This document shows positions 37,201-47,616 of a stretch of 62,000 bases of DNA, in pieces. Each line of letters opens with the position of its first letter. The stretch's first letter is position 1. The position numbers and the translations under genes are program-made. The notes under the pieces were generated by a model. It made no database searches and had not been told where the DNA came from. It saw only the letters and a program-made list of their open reading frames with translations. Source of the DNA: Tubiluchus corallicola (taxonomy: Eukaryota; Priapulida; Priapulimorpha; Priapulimorphida; Tubiluchidae); the NCBI GenBank assembly GCA_030141605.1, contig JAQGDQ010000472.1, forward strand, positions 1 to 62,000, in the 5' to 3' direction.

Positions 37201-40200
37201 CACATCCACTTGTACACGCGTATATACGGTATTATTATTGGTTTTTCTTAGGCTTAACCAGTAGTTTGGTGGTGGTTCCTATTAATCTTGTCATTGTTTA
37301 TGTATTTCGACTGAGTAAGAGACGAACACCTCCAGATTACCAGTCGTACTGTTTAGCTAGTCAAGCATCAGATGAGAGCGGACTGTGCGAGTAAGTGTCA
37401 AAAATTATTGATTTTTTGTTCGCAATAACACGTAGCAGTTAGCCACTTGTAAAGAGCTGATAATGGACCAATTTAATATTAAAAAATAAAACAGCAAATA
37501 TTTATTTCTGTAAGATTTATTAATTTTTTGCCTTTCAAGTATAATATACTCCATTACTTGGCTGTAAATTAAAATTGGTGGACAGCATTTTGGCGCTTAA
37601 ATTTTTTAGTGAGTTAATCTGAATATTTGTATTTTTTGTAGGAAGTACTGCACGCTCAGCGGTATCGTGAAAAGTGTTTCTGAGATGTATGCGCGTATGT
37701 TTGGACGAAAAGAAGTGGACATTCTGGATGAAGTGTACGGCGAAACGTTTGTGACCCAGGTGAAGTTGGCTTTCATTAGCGTTTTGAAGGTGGATCGTAT
37801 TTACTGTCCAAAAGTTTTTTAAAGGACAAGAAAAGAGGCAAATGCAATAGGTTTAAGAAAAACCGCCTTATAAAATTATAATACTTTACAGCAATTTTAT
37901 GCTCGTATCCTATTCGCGTTGAAAGGAATTTGTTTTCATTTTAAATTTCCCGCAATGCTGTTCCGATGTCGCCATTACATGACGTCACTAAACCACGTAA
38001 GTCAGGGGAAGAAAAGGCAATGTTAAATTATTTCCGTGCAATTCTATATTACTTACCATTTCACTTAGCCGCTGGAAAGACTCATGTAACTAGACTAATA
38101 ATTTAAAATGTTTGTGCCAATTGGTAAAATGTCGCTGATTCACCCTCCAGGGTGCTCCACTCGCTAGCCAAAAATGTATTTTTAATCTTATTGACGAGAT
38201 TCAGTAATGTAAAATTTTACTTAATTAGCAACATGTATGCTACAAATGCTCTGATTATTTTTTAAAATTTTTCTTAGAGTTATCAAAACTTGTTTTAAAC
38301 GACCTACCATTAAAATGGCTGCGTCTAACGGTCATCGCGGGAGTTTAAATTTACACGTTTTATACAGCGTTACGGCCGATGCAAGCCACGTATACAGAAA
38401 GGTTGTATGTAAGTGTTATAAAATTTAGAGACGAATTTCTTAAGCTTTATGTAAGTGTAAGGTTTTCTTGTGCTTTAATAAGTGCAATCATAAAACAGTT
38501 TAAATCAAATATTATCATCCTGTCACTGTTTCAGATTCAAATATGTTTTGCTTATAAATAGGAAAAGAGCAGTAGAGGAAATCATTTGAATAGCCTGAAG
38601 TACGTGGGATTGTATTCCAAACGTGGTGCTTCAATGATGAAAAGCTTTTCGTTTATAAGTTATCACGACGTGGGAAAAGTGCGTTCTGAGCTTCAACCAG
38701 AACCCCAGAAGACATTTGAACTCCCGTGGTGGTGCGCGTACATTGGATGGTTTCTTGTAGTCAGCACCTCTATTACCTGTTCGTACCTGGTCATGCTGTA
38801 CGGTTTGAAGTACGGATACAGGAAAAGTGTGGACTGGCTGATCTCCATGGTAACCGGGATATTTCAGAGTGTTTTCCTGATTCAACCCGGCAAAGTTCTC
38901 GTTGTTGCTGCCTTTACGGCGCTCATCTTCAAAAAACCATCAGCTGAGGTGGAGACAAAGCATTTTGATGCGCCGCTAATGGCCGAAGATACTTACCTAC
39001 AAGAAGAATGGCTTGACGGTTACAAAAGGTTAATACAACCATTTAACCCTTTACGTACTTTGATTAGGAGCATTTTAGTTTATTTTCTCAAAATTGGGTA
39101 AATCTCATTTTTTATTATTCTTTTCACCCGGTTTTATTTTCAAGTTTACTTGGTAGAATTTAAGAAAATCAATCAGTTGCTGTGCCATGTTTAGTAATTA
39201 TGGCTTCGTCTGTGTTGATTTTATAGATATCGTTTGGCTTTGCGACCTTGATCTTTTTAACCCAAAACTTGTAAATTTCCAAATTCGGATTCACATTCAT
39301 TTTATTTTCCCTTTTGTACATATCACACTTACCGGGGATGAGAACAGGGCTATGCGATGGTGTGGGCCATGCTTTAGAACAGGTCCACCAAAAAAAGTAC
39401 CGACGAGTTAATTAGATGTTCTATTTTTGTCAATTTTCGCTTAGAAAACTGCTGACGCAAAGCTATTGTTGTGACGTCATCCATTAAACTCTGTCTATAA
39501 TCTTATAACCTTAACTCAGTAAAAGCTGCTGGCTTTGCGTTATAAATGAGGATTATGTTGGATGTTCGCGTATTATTGATTATAAGTGTATTTATATGCA
39601 AATTTTTTTGCGATGCCTTTGCTAGTTAAGGAATTAATTCACTTATACTTACATATAAGGCAGATCAACATGATCGGTGTGATTTATACCATAAACAAAT
39701 TCATGGTAAGTGTATCGATCAGGCTCCTTATCGTCGGTCACATTTACAGTTTCAGCAGCATAGTATCCACAACGCCCATCACTCTCACGTCCAAAAGCAA
39801 AGTCATCATCGTTGTCGTCAATATCTTCTCCGCGAGCCCCGTGTTCGTGTCCCGCGTCGCTGTACGGAGCTTTGCGTATGAATCAGGAATATGTAGGTTG
39901 TTTGCGCATTATTGATTATATACAAGTGTGTTTATACTCAAAATATTTTGCGGGGCCTTTGCTAGTTTTGCAAACAATCTGTAATCACAATTTTTCCCCC
40001 TTTTCATCTAATACAATGATAGTTTTGTGCCTTAGATATCTAATTCAAACATTTTTTTACATAGGAATTCGAATTACAGAAAAAGGCATTACTTGTACAC
40101 GCCTCCGGATAAAAAATTTGTAGCGGAAGCGCAGGAGAATAAAAATTACACCAACGAAATGAACGCAATTCTTAAAGAGCTGTTTCTCTTCCTCTGCTTC

Positions 40201-43200
40201 ATAGCGAGTTTGTCTGTGATCGTGTATAATTTCCGTGATGCAAGGTGGGTAAAAGGTGTCTAAGTTGCCAGCTGATCATTATGGCAATAATTGTAGGATT
40301 CTTCTGCTTAAACTTCTTTAATTACACTTGCAGGGATGAGACTTTTCCGCGGATACGCGGAATTCTGAGTTTTTGGAAGACCAGTAGTGCCATTTTTGTT
40401 AATCGCGTAAATTCGTTGAGAAAATTTTTACGGACCCAGTACATTATTTCACAAGCTGACCGCTAGTTGGCAGGCCGTCACTTTGTTTACATCACGTACA
40501 TCAGTGTAACCACGTGTATATCTCTATGTATAAAAATATAGAATCAATTGTGCGGAGTTATTTGAGTCAATTGCAGACAGTTTTTATATACTTTTGCATA
40601 GGAGCTGCCAGTACTTAGGTGTTTTTGAGACAATTAGGTATCATGTATCCTTGATAGTTGGGTATTTTAAATTATGCATGAAACAAGGTAGTTGATATTT
40701 TAAGTCCACTTAGAGGTTCTCTATGGTAACAAAATTGCAATTTCAACCCCATTGGGGGCCTACGCGGCCCTAAAACCCCCGTCCTGTTTCAGAGTTTTTT
40801 GCAATTTGTCATTCTCATCCCTGCACTTGCTAAATGTGGATGCTTAAACACTGCGAGTTTTTTAAAACAGAGAATATGGAAAGAAAAAAAATAAGCATCA
40901 AAAGAGTGTAATATAGGAAAATTTATGAGAAAAAGTAAGTATGAGAAAGAGCAACAATTGTTTTTCTCCTCATCTCCTAAGTAATTGTTGCTCTTTCTTT
41001 TTACTTACTTTTCTTACTTTTTCTCATAAATTTTTTTGCATTTTCAGGGCCTACATGGTGACCAAAACTGTTGAGGACTTGGTCATCAATGCAGATTATG
41101 AAGGAAATACGAAGTTCACTGACGTAGGTAGTTTTTGATCATTGTATGTGTGCTTGCAAACCAAAACTGTCGTGTTGTGTTTTCAAAAGTAAATGTTGTG
41201 AAAAATTTTTAAATTTTACCTGAAATTTATCACAAATTAACCAATTGTGATAACTATATTGCAGTTTGTTGCTGGCAACCCCATTGGGGGCCTAGGTGGC
41301 CCCAAAAAACCCCGGCCTGTTTCAGAGTTTTTGCAATTTGTCATTTTAATCCCTGATCTGTAGAAGAAAATGCCATAAATATGTAATTAGTAGCTGTTTT
41401 GTTTTCAATTTTACATATATCACTGTAGTATGTCACTGGTTTAGCACTGAGACGTCCGCTGAACACTTGTTTAATTTAAATGAACTATAAACAGAAACCC
41501 CGCTGGGCTCTTGTTTTGGGTATAAGCACGTGGTGCCTCCTTGTGTTTGTTTTTTGCAAATTTAGGCTGTTCGTAGACAGTTGAGCTAGGGCAGAAAATA
41601 GGCCATTGGCGTCATTTTGCAGACAGGATAGGAAAGAAGTCATTCTTGTTCAGTATGTCGTGTCGTTTTATAACAAAATTTTGACAGTCGAGTTCTCTTT
41701 AGCAAGTTAGTAAGATGCGGCAAAGAACGAAGTCGAGTCGCACATAATATGTCAGTCAGTCAGTGAGTCAGTCAAATATGTCATGATGTGATACTGATTT
41801 TGGGGTGAGACGATGACTGCCCATTTTGGACAATAAAGAATCATATATTACATGTAAAAGACTGTTGGACTTGTATCTAACGCATGTTGCGCACAGCTCT
41901 TGTTTGATTCAAATGAACTTTGGTTCTGTTTTGGTTCATGTATCGCATCTTCATGCGCTTTTGTTTATAGATATCAAGCGTGAGTTCCATGTGGGATTAC
42001 ATCCGGAACACATTGCAACCTAATCTACACCCAGATACACTCTACAATGGAGATGAGGCACCAGAGGGATACGCTACAGATGTTACTACGCTGTTAGTTG
42101 GTGTTGTGAGACTAAGGCAGTTACGCATAAAACCGGGTTGGTAAAGTAATAATAATAATAATAATAATCTTTTTTATTTATCTTGCAATCATAATAATAA
42201 TAATAATAATAATAATCTTTTTTATTTATCTTGCAATCATAATAATAACAATCTTTTTTATTTATACAGGTATAATACAAATAATTTGAAAAAAATGTGA
42301 AGAAAGGGCAGGGAAAGACCAGTTGGTCATCTAATCAGCTGCCCTTTGGTTAATGATTATAAATACAATCATGGATAAGTTCCAATTATTTAATACAAAA
42401 AGATTTATTTAAAACTATAAGTTGTTCATCACGCATAAAATTGAATTTTGCCACTGGAATAAAAATGGCGCACACACCTGGAATAAAAAAAAAACAATAT
42501 GCAAAATCTTCGTTGAACATTTTTAAAAGTGCTGTCCTACAGTGTATCAGTGTTAGTACTGATTGTAGTTAGAATTTAATTTTTACAAATGATATTAAAT
42601 TGATATGTTTATAACGTTTTATATATAGCATATTAATACAATTCATATGCAATAATAATAAGTGTATGATAAAAAATCAAACAAGGACTAAAAATAAAAA
42701 TTTGACAACGGGCAACTGAAATATACTTCTTGACACAAGCAAAATTTTTGACAGTCATAAAAATAAATTATCATGTAAATAATGGAACTGCAAATCAGGT
42801 GTGTCTATATATTGGTATATTAAAGTATGTTAAATTGGGAGTTAGTTTCTCACAATGTACAGTTGATCTCTGAGGTATTTCAAGTATGCAGTAAGAACAT
42901 TTTTGCCTAGTCTGTTCTTTACAATTTAGGTTTGTGTTCAGTACATCGTCTTTTGGAACCGTTTGGAAGAAAGTGCGTCTCCGCATACTCGTGGCCCTGG
43001 GAGGATATTGCCCCATATATGTCGGGATGGCGCGAACGGCCATTTCCTTCTTTTCCTGCTGACCACTGGACATTTCAGTCAACACTGGAACTGAGAACGC
43101 TACCTTATGCAGGTACGTGTCATTTATTAGATATGGTGGTCGTCGTTTATTCCAATACATTTAATGATACAGTAGCGACATTTGTTAGACTCACGGTTAA

Positions 43201-45979
43201 TAGAATCGCTCCCCTAATTGACTCAAAAACGTCTAGTACGGGACTATTCAAATGTATAGAAAAACTGTCCATAATTGACTCAAATAACTCTGCATAATTG
43301 ACTCAACATTTTTACTTCACGTACTTAAAATAAGACACTTGTGTGTGCCCAAGGAGCCTTTCCTACTTTTGTGTCGTCTTTGCTTCGCTTTTGTGCTTTA
43401 TAATATACATAGAAATGGTCACGTTAAGTACAGCTTTGTTTGTAAACAGGTACCAATATGTTTATCATATGCACTAATATGTTAGCTTAACGGTTTTGCT
43501 TTGAATCTGGTCATCTGTTTATCCGCTGCAATTAACCTCGTTGTTTCTGGAAGCCAAACATTTAATCACTTGACCAGCGGTTTGCTTTTGATGCTCCTGC
43601 CGCTTTTCACATGGTCATCACCAGCTACAACTCAAGGTGACTTGGTGTTTAGTGTGAATACTTGCAGTACAGAGCAACAGATTTTCAATATTTTTATCAG
43701 TATGAGAATTTCATAAACCAACTTCTTTGTGAAGAAATGAAGCAACCGACCTCGCATGAATTTTTGTAATTTTTAATCGTAATAATCAGATTTTTGTGAT
43801 TTTTTTCATTTTTTATTAATTCACATATAAATTGGTCTTCTTAAATAATCACATGCAGGAATTTCGACTTTAGACATGAATTCACTTTTAAACTTTAGTT
43901 AAAGCCTTTGCAATGCTTCTGTCCCAAAGTGTGTCTATTAGGGCAGAGTCTGTTAAGTCTGTGGGTCTTTTTGATTGGCTGCTAGATTTTCTTTTGTAAA
44001 ACCAATTGCTGAATTTATCTTGGTATTATTCAGTGGCTTGGTAATGTTAATACTGCTACCACAGTGATTTGACTACGGCCAAATCACGTTGAAAACTGAT
44101 CACCGAAGTTAAGCAACATAGAGCCTGGTTAGTACTTGGATGGGTGACTGCCTAGGAATATGAGGTGCTGTAGGCTTGTGGGATGCCCACACTGTATCTC
44201 AACACTAGACGGAGGAGCTGCACAAGCGGCCATGTGTAGAAGAGTAAACCTTCCAAATCAGCAGTGGAGCCCCGAAGGCGGACCAGTCCAGCATGCTCAC
44301 TGACTCCGGCAGCTCCTGCAGCCAACCTGGTGCCAAACATATCGCTCCGCTTTCCTTTGGACTACACCAGGGAGGAAGAGAGGGGGTTTCTGTTGTCTGG
44401 GCAACTCAGGATCTCCATACACCTTGCCCAGGCGTGCACCCTGGAGACGTTCAAGGATCACACTGCTCAGCCACAGTTGACGCTGCAGCTCCATCAATAT
44501 GATCATTAACTGACTCTCTTGGCGCACACTCCATTGTCTTCCGAGACAGAAGGATGCCAACAGTCAGATAACCGACAGATTTCTGTAGCTAAAAATCAGT
44601 GTTGCTATCATATTATAGTAAACAAGTAATACTAATACTTAAAACTTTACATAGAGTTAGTTATTTCACTTTTTAATAGCTGTCATTTTCTTATTACAGG
44701 ACAGTTAGCTTTCTACAGCGGTGGTGGGTATGTAAAGGAATTGAGCCGCAATCGCTCTGATAGTGAATTGATTATCGATTCATTGATTGATTCACGTTGG
44801 ATTGATGAACGCACACGAGCCGTGATGATCGAGATGACTCTATTCAACTCCAACACAAACTTGTTTAGCATCGTGCTAATGATTGTGGAGTTTAGTAATA
44901 CCGGTGGCATTTTTCCAATTTATCAGATTTTTACGTTGAACCTGGCGACATTTGCAAGTGCCGTAGACGTGTCAGTACTGTCAAGTGAACTTCTCTACCT
45001 TGTTCTACTTGGAGTGTTTATCTACAGGGAAGGAAAGCAACTCAACGAGCTCAAGTTCAGCTATTTTAAAAGTACCTGGAATTGCGTCGAATTCAGCATT
45101 ATAGTTCTTTCCCTAACAGGATTTATCCTTTTCGTGAAGAAAACCATACTTATTGACAGTTTACTAGAAGAAAACAAGCGGGCGGAACAATCGAAATTCT
45201 TGAGTTTTTACACAGCTGCATTCTGGGATTTCACGCTAACGTACGTGCTTGGCTTTCTAGTTGTCTTGGTAACGATGAAACTGTGGAAGATGCTGTCATT
45301 TAATAAGATGATGTTTCTCTTTCCAGATACAATTACTCTTTCTTCGGATCCTCTAATTAACTACACGATTATTTTGTTATTAGTACTGCTGCCGTTTGCA
45401 TTGTTTGGTATGCTTGTCTTCCATAATGTTCTCTATGACTTCAATACATTTTTAGTATCTATGGAGTCGCTAATAGACATGCTACTGGGTGGTGGTAGCT
45501 TTCATAAGTTCCAGAAAGCTCATCCGTACTTTGGACCTGCGTATTTCTTTGTTTTCAACTTTGCAGCCGCAATCTACCTGCTCAACATGTTCATAACGAT
45601 CATCATGGACGCGTTTGAGGTGGCCGTGGAACAGCTGGAGGAAAGAGCCAACGACTACGAAGTTGTCGACCACACAGTTAAACTCATAAGTCGGGTGGGG
45701 GGAACAAAAGGCACCTGTGAAAATACGGACTTGAGAGAGATACAGAAAGCTGTGGAGACGGAGTGCCTGCTGGGTATCTTACACAGCAACAAGATGGCGG
45801 AAGAAAGCGGGACGAGCGTCGTGGAAAGACGCGTTTCTTGGCAAGATGAGTTAGTTCCGGATATTATGCGAAGCGCTTACTCCATTAAACAGCAGAGGTT
45901 GGCAAGTCGGAAGGCACTCCCTGATACTTTACTGAAAGCTTTGGAGGAGGAAAGAGCCAAGAAAGTGGTTCATAAGTAA
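31121..45979 (+). CDS. polycystin-1-like gene, PLAT domain to C-terminus (13 exons, 5' end missing)
   Basis: Exons: 31121-31241, 32513-32672, 33645-33783, 34891-34998, 36197-36335, 37252-37390, 37642-37759, 38562-39028, 40065-40244, 41048-41123, 41971-42136, 42930-43112, 44700-45979. All have AG/GT borders, though the exon 11 donor is weak. All phases are compatible, giving about 1,091 residues. Order: PLAT domain, membrane segments 2-3 (exons 5-6), 4-5 (exon 8), 6 (exon 9), the extracellular polycystin domain, then segments 7-11 with a pore loop (SLIDMLLGGG) in the last exon. This is the membrane part of PKD1/PKD1L proteins, which pair with PKD2-type subunits and take part in ciliary or sperm/egg signalling; the specific role here is unknown. 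The ectodomain, GPS region and first membrane helix should lie upstream, where I see mainly transposons. It could be a pseudogene only if those exons are lost. Confidence 0.93.
31252..31745 (+). mobile_element. hAT-type MITE, family CAGGGATGAGAAT, copy 1
   Basis: The ends CAGGGATGAGAAT and ATTCTCATCCCTG are perfect inverted repeats. The 8-bp duplication ATAACGTG flanks both sides (31244-31251 and 31746-31753). Internal landmarks are GGAAGACCAGTAGTGCC-like and GCCGTCACTTTGTTTACATC sequences. Other copies are at 33867-34320 (3' end eroded), 40331-40823 and, partially, near 41262 and 61782. Confidence 0.92.
32513..32672 (+). CDS. polycystin exon 2: PLAT domain, middle
   Basis: Encodes GENQSSKPVILEDKTRTIMD, then RGAEDWFMLTTKKCLGDL and IELWHDNAGSHPEW, matching the PLAT core, which typically has a D-F pair and WHDN-G-SP-W. 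The acceptor is TTGTATTAG and the donor ATG|GTAAAT. Confidence 0.93.
32838..33510 (+). mobile_element. dispersed TIR element C, full-length copy
   Basis: The ends TGTGGGCTTGC and GCAAGCACACA are imperfect inverted repeats about 670 bp apart. The sequence is shared with 47724-48343 (reverse), 48866-49160 (reverse, partial) and 54567-55000. It is non-coding and intronic here. The superfamily is unclear. Confidence 0.7.
33645..33783 (+). CDS. polycystin exon 3: PLAT domain, end
   Basis: Encodes FLDQIVVRDIQTNQTWYF then HNWLAVDRGNKTVYCCIPAA, the closing strands of PLAT (V-V-RD-QT...W-YF...WLA-D). The acceptor is CACTATTACAG and the donor CAG|GTAAAA. Confidence 0.93.
33867..34320 (+). mobile_element. 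hAT-type MITE, family CAGGGATGAGAAT, copy 2
   Basis: The left end CAGGGATGAGAATTTTCC is intact. The right end is eroded after CCCGGCCCGTTTCAGATTC. It lies in an intron of the polycystin gene. Confidence 0.8.
34312..34665 (+). repeat. dispersed repeat E, copy 1
   Basis: Similar to 43685-43950 and to the inverted copy around 58830-59100. Shared strings include TAAGAATTTCATAAACCAAC, GAAGAAATGAAGCAAC and TGCATGAATTTT-like sequence. It is intronic; the family is not recognised. Confidence 0.6.
34891..34998 (+). CDS. polycystin exon 4: linker after PLAT
   Basis: Encodes MFSNLFKDNTLRDMKDNHLW and PVNSNFTRVQ. The D-HLW...FTRVQ pattern is conserved between PLAT and the second membrane helix in polycystin-1 proteins. 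Acceptor TTGCTTACAG, donor ACAG|GTATCG. Confidence 0.92.
35041..35522 (-). mobile_element. hAT-type MITE, family CAGGGGTGTGCAAA, copy 2
   Basis: Opposite orientation to the copy at 6386. The ends are CAGGGGTGTGCAAATTA and CAATTTGCACACCCCTG. Flanks ATATAATG and GTATAATG agree at 7 of 8 bases. It lies 42 bases after the exon 4 donor. Confidence 0.9.
35888..36125 (+). repeat. dispersed repeat D, copy 1
   Basis: Matches 39400-39635 over nearly its whole length (CGACGAGTTAATTAGATGTT, GTGACGTCATCCATT, CCTTTGCTAGTT) and partly 39892-39965. It has no terminal repeats that I can define. Confidence 0.7.
36197..36335 (+). CDS. polycystin exon 5: membrane helix 2
   Basis: Encodes RLSCVLTLLLTTMLANIMFY followed by a polar loop. 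The RLSC-L-LLL-TML-NIMFYG signature marks the second helix in polycystin-1 proteins. Acceptor ATTTTTCAG; donor GTAG|GTAGTT, where a 31-bp tandem repeat starts at once. Confidence 0.95.
36336..36532 (+). repeat. 31-bp minisatellite at the exon 5 donor
   Basis: Six head-to-tail units of GTTATCCTACTTCTAAATTA plus TTAATCTCCCA. The first unit contains the intron's GT, so the array starts in the donor site. Confidence 0.9.
37252..37390 (+). CDS. polycystin exon 6: membrane helix 3
   Basis: Encodes LTSSLVVVPINLVIVYVFRL, the third helix (typically ...ALVVFPVNLLLVFLFR), then a basic cytoplasmic loop. Acceptor TTTTTCTTAG, donor GCGA|GTAAGT. Confidence 0.94.
37642..37759 (+). CDS. polycystin exon 7: cytoplasmic loop
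   Basis: Continues the cytoplasmic loop between helices 3 and 4 (KYCTLSGIVKSVSEM...DEVYGETFVTQ). It is identified by phase continuity with both neighbours and an open frame. Acceptor ATTTTTTGTAG, donor CAG|GTGAAG. Confidence 0.82.
37815..38380 (+). repeat. dispersed repeat A, copy 3
   Basis: Matches copies at 7.1 kb and 15.7 kb from TTAAAGGACAAGAAAAG to AAAATGGCTGCGTCTAACG and somewhat beyond. It is intronic and non-coding. Confidence 0.75.
38562..39028 (+). CDS. polycystin exon 8: membrane helices 4 and 5
   Basis: Encodes FELPWWCAYIGWFLVVSTSI and YLVMLYGLKYGYRKSVDWLI, then FQSVFLIQPGKVLVVAAFTA. The LPWW-Y-WFL and QSVF-IQP-KV motifs are the signature of helices 4-5 in polycystin-1 proteins. 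The acceptor is taken as TTATAAATAG, because the better polypyrimidine acceptor 28 bases upstream would give an in-frame stop. The donor is AAAG|GTTAAT. Confidence 0.93.
39400..39965 (+). repeat. dispersed repeat D, copies 2 and 3
   Basis: 39400-39635 matches 35888-36125. 39892-39965 repeats the final part (GTTTGCGCATTATTGATTAT, GGGGCCTTTGCTAGTTTTGC). The middle part carries an acidic minus-strand reading that I could not assign. Confidence 0.6.
40065..40244 (+). CDS. polycystin exon 9: membrane helix 6
   Basis: Encodes a polar loop (YTPPDKKFVAEAQENKNYTN) then ELFLFLCFIASLSVIVYNFR, the sixth helix, the S1 equivalent of the channel module. Acceptor TTACATAG, donor GCAAG|GTGGGT. Confidence 0.92.
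40331..40823 (+). mobile_element. hAT-type MITE, family CAGGGATGAGAAT, copy 3
   Basis: Complete ends CAGGGATGAG and CTCATCCCTG. The flanks share CACTTG (6 bp). It is intronic in the polycystin gene. Confidence 0.85.
41048..41123 (+). CDS. polycystin exon 10: start of extracellular polycystin domain
   Basis: Encodes AYMVTKTVEDLVINADYEGN then TKFTD, linking helix 6 to the extracellular domain. The acceptor CATTTTCAG follows a C/T-rich tract; donor GAC|GTAGGT. The inverted copy of this exon is at the right window edge. Confidence 0.88.
41971..42136 (+). CDS. polycystin exon 11: extracellular polycystin domain
   Basis: Encodes ISSVSSMWDYIRNTLQPNLH, YNGDEAPEGYATD and LLVGVVRLRQLRIKPG. The LLG-V-RLRQLRVK motif is strongly conserved in polycystins. 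The donor that keeps phase is the weak ACCGG|GTTGGT; a better-looking GTAAAG four bases on would break the frame. Confidence 0.92.
42150..42262 (+). repeat. (AAT)n / CTTTTTTATTTATCTTGCAAT minisatellite, short allele
   Basis: About three units of an AAT run followed by CTTTTTTATTTATCTTGCAA. The inverted copy at 60547-60880 has about nine units, so the array has expanded or contracted between the arms. Confidence 0.85.
42930..43112 (+). CDS. polycystin exon 12: extracellular polycystin domain
   Basis: Encodes CSVHRLLEPFGRKCVSAYSW, EDIAPYMSGWRERPF and DHWTFQSTLELRTLPYAG. The paired cysteines, ED--PY--GW and W-F-S motifs match the extracellular domain. Acceptor TTTACAATTTAG, donor GCAG|GTACGT. 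Confidence 0.93.
44071..44575 (+). mobile_element. 5S rRNA-derived SINE-like element
   Basis: 44071-44177 resembles metazoan 5S rRNA (GACTACGGCC, CACCGAAGTTAAGCAAC, GCCTGGTTAGTACTTGGATG, GGTGCTGTAGGCTT). It lacks about a dozen bases of the loop A/helix III region, so it is not a working 5S gene. The internal control boxes (A box, intermediate element, C box) are retained, as in 5S-derived SINEs. A body of about 380 bp follows. Its end is uncertain and no tail or target duplication is obvious. It is present in both duplication arms. Confidence 0.72.
44700..45979 (+). CDS. polycystin exon 13: channel module and C-terminus
   Basis: The terminal exon. It starts with the end of the extracellular domain (GQLAFYSGGGYVKEL, RTRAVMIEMTLFNSNTNLFS, VEFSNTGGIFPIYQ). 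Helices 7-11 are roughly SSELLYLVLLGVFIYREG, EFSIIVLSLTGFILFVKK, DFTLTYVLGFLVVLVTMK, YTIILLLVLLPFALFGMLVF and FFVFNFAAAIYLLNMFITII. A pore-loop-like segment NTFLVSMESLIDMLLGGG lies between helices 10 and 11. The tail is about 120 residues, basic and acidic mixed, ending KKVVHK. Acceptor TTATTACAG; stop TAA at 45977. Confidence 0.96.
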
Positions 45980-46174
45980 TTTCTGCGGAAGTGGTCTTCC
46001 AAACCTTGTGATCCAAATTTAAAAAAACAGTTTGCATCGTTTGGGTTGTAGTTTTTGACAGACTTTGTATATTTTTATTAGTAAGCAGTGAATGTTGTGT
46101 TAACAATGTTGCCATGGACCTTTAAAGAAGCATTGTATTGCATGAAATTTTAATGTACCCAAGTAAAAAATAAA
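45980..46174 (+). other. polycystin 3' UTR with polyadenylation signal
   Basis: Short AT-rich 3' region after the stop, with AATAAA at 46169-46174. The mirrored signal TTTATT is at 56571-56576 in the other arm. Confidence 0.6.
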
Positions 46175-46607
46175 TTTCTACCTTATTCTAATGCATAACA
46201 TATAACGTGAAGTTACTGAAGGTACAGATTTATTTATTTCAGTAGCAAGGATATATTTTATTTATTTATTTATTTGTTAAATGCGCATCTGTTGCAATTA
46301 ATAATCTATTTTTTAGTTCATCAGCTAATTATATACTTTTGATGTCACGTTTTGACAATTGTGTAAAGAACTGTTCACAGTTTGCAAGGTCTTAGACACA
46401 ATTGTGTCACAATAATCCACTGAAAACGCTGTTTCATTCATTGAATTTTGAGAATCGGTGCTTTAAATTTGTTAGAATTTTTGCAGTATCGTGACAGTCA
46501 TTTTTATGTATTACGTCATTATGAAGGCATGCGTGTTCTGTAACATTTTATCAAGTTTTAATTTTGAATTTTTTTGATTATTTTTTAAGTATATTTGCAG
46601 TGCTTAA

Positions 46608-46912
46608 CCCTTTCAGTCCCGACTTTTTTAAAAACACAACAAAAGCAAAAAATGTGATTCATTGTGTAACTGCTGATAATTTTTTAAAGTATTTAAGACA
46701 TTTAGTATGCATGCTATGCTGATCTGTACAAAGTCATCTCTAAAGTACTGTACCTTGCGCAGTTTTTTATGCTATGTAGATTTTCTAGTTTACCATTTTA
46801 TCACCATTTTTAGTCTATTGTTATTGGCTTAAATCAAAATAACTATTAACAGATCAATTTTAAAGGCAGAAAATATTCTCGTATCCCACGGGATGCAACG
46901 GGTATGAAAGGG
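46608..46912 (+). mobile_element. piggyBac-type MITE, copy 2
   Basis: The ends CCCTTTCAGTCCCG and CGGGTATGAAAGGG are imperfect inverted repeats flanked by TTAA on both sides. The mirrored copy in the other arm is at 55794-56126, where one flanking TTAA has mutated. Confidence 0.88.
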
Positions 46913-47017
46913 TTAATATGTTAAAGACTACGCCCAATCACATCAATGTATTGGATAATTGGCTGTTCAAGTTATCGGCTATTGGTTAAAATAACGTTAT
47001 CACTATTCAGTATGCGT

Positions 47018-47101
47018 CGGCATCGTTCATGGATGTGAATATGTAATTGTTTGGTTGTTTGACCAATGTAATTACATTCACATCCGTTGCATAAGAATTC
47101 A
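47018..47101 (-). pseudogene. GIY-YIG endonuclease remnant (Penelope-like)
   Basis: The minus strand translates as LCNGCECNYIGQTTKQLHIH followed by IHERCRRILNSDNV. The C-x2-C...YIGQT-R-L...H-R pattern is that of the GIY-YIG endonuclease of Penelope-like retroelements. Only about 35 codons are recognisable. The mirrored copy is at 55620-55703 (+). Confidence 0.55.
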
Positions 47102-47181
47102 TAAACTGCATTAATCTAGCAGAAGTGTTTATTCGCAATATAACGGTTGTGGCTACAGTTAAGTTGGACAAACAATTAGAC

Positions 47182-47616
47182 CAGGCGTGTGCAAATTATC
47201 TGGCTAGCCGGGCCACACTAAATATTCCTGCAATTTCTGTGGGCCACATGCAGTTTGGTCAAGGAGCCAAGTACAGTAGGGCCTAATAATGATTTTTTTT
47301 GCATCCGATTTGCGCACATCATTACTACTGCACTACTACACTCAAGAAACTATTTTAGAAGTTATTAAAATATATATTAAAAACCAAATATTTCGTCATG
47401 TCTGACAGTGACATTAAGTGACAAGAAGTCTTGTAAGGGTTAATGCCATCCGATCTAGAGGAAAAAACTACCCACACTATCGATGTGATATTGGTGCAGA
47501 CTTCAGCTGGATCGCGTGGGCCACACTTTCATTACGTTGACAAACCTCTTCGCAGGTCGCACAAGATCTCTTAGCGGGCCACAAGTGGCCCTCGGGCCGC
47601 AGTTTGCACACCCCTG
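47182..47616 (-). mobile_element. hAT-type MITE, family CAGGGGTGTGCAAA, copy 3
   Basis: The ends are CAGGCGTGTGCAAATTATC and GCAGTTTGCACACCCCTG. Flanks AATTAGAC and AATTACAT agree at 6 of 8 bases. It was inserted before the inverted duplication, because the other arm has it at 55113-55524. Confidence 0.88.

Noticed and set aside
38534-38562. Alternative acceptor TGTTTCAG for polycystin exon 8
   Set aside because: A better polypyrimidine tract, but in the required phase it runs into TAG before the next acceptor.
39650-39890. Acidic minus-strand reading (GEDIDDNDDDFAFG region)
   Set aside because: Open for about 75 codons but lies between two copies of repeat D inside a polycystin intron, with no splice sites or family match; probably transposon debris.
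44071-44177. Functional 5S rRNA gene
   Set aside because: A dozen bases of the conserved loop A/helix III region are missing, no T-run terminator follows at the end, and it is joined to a SINE-like body.
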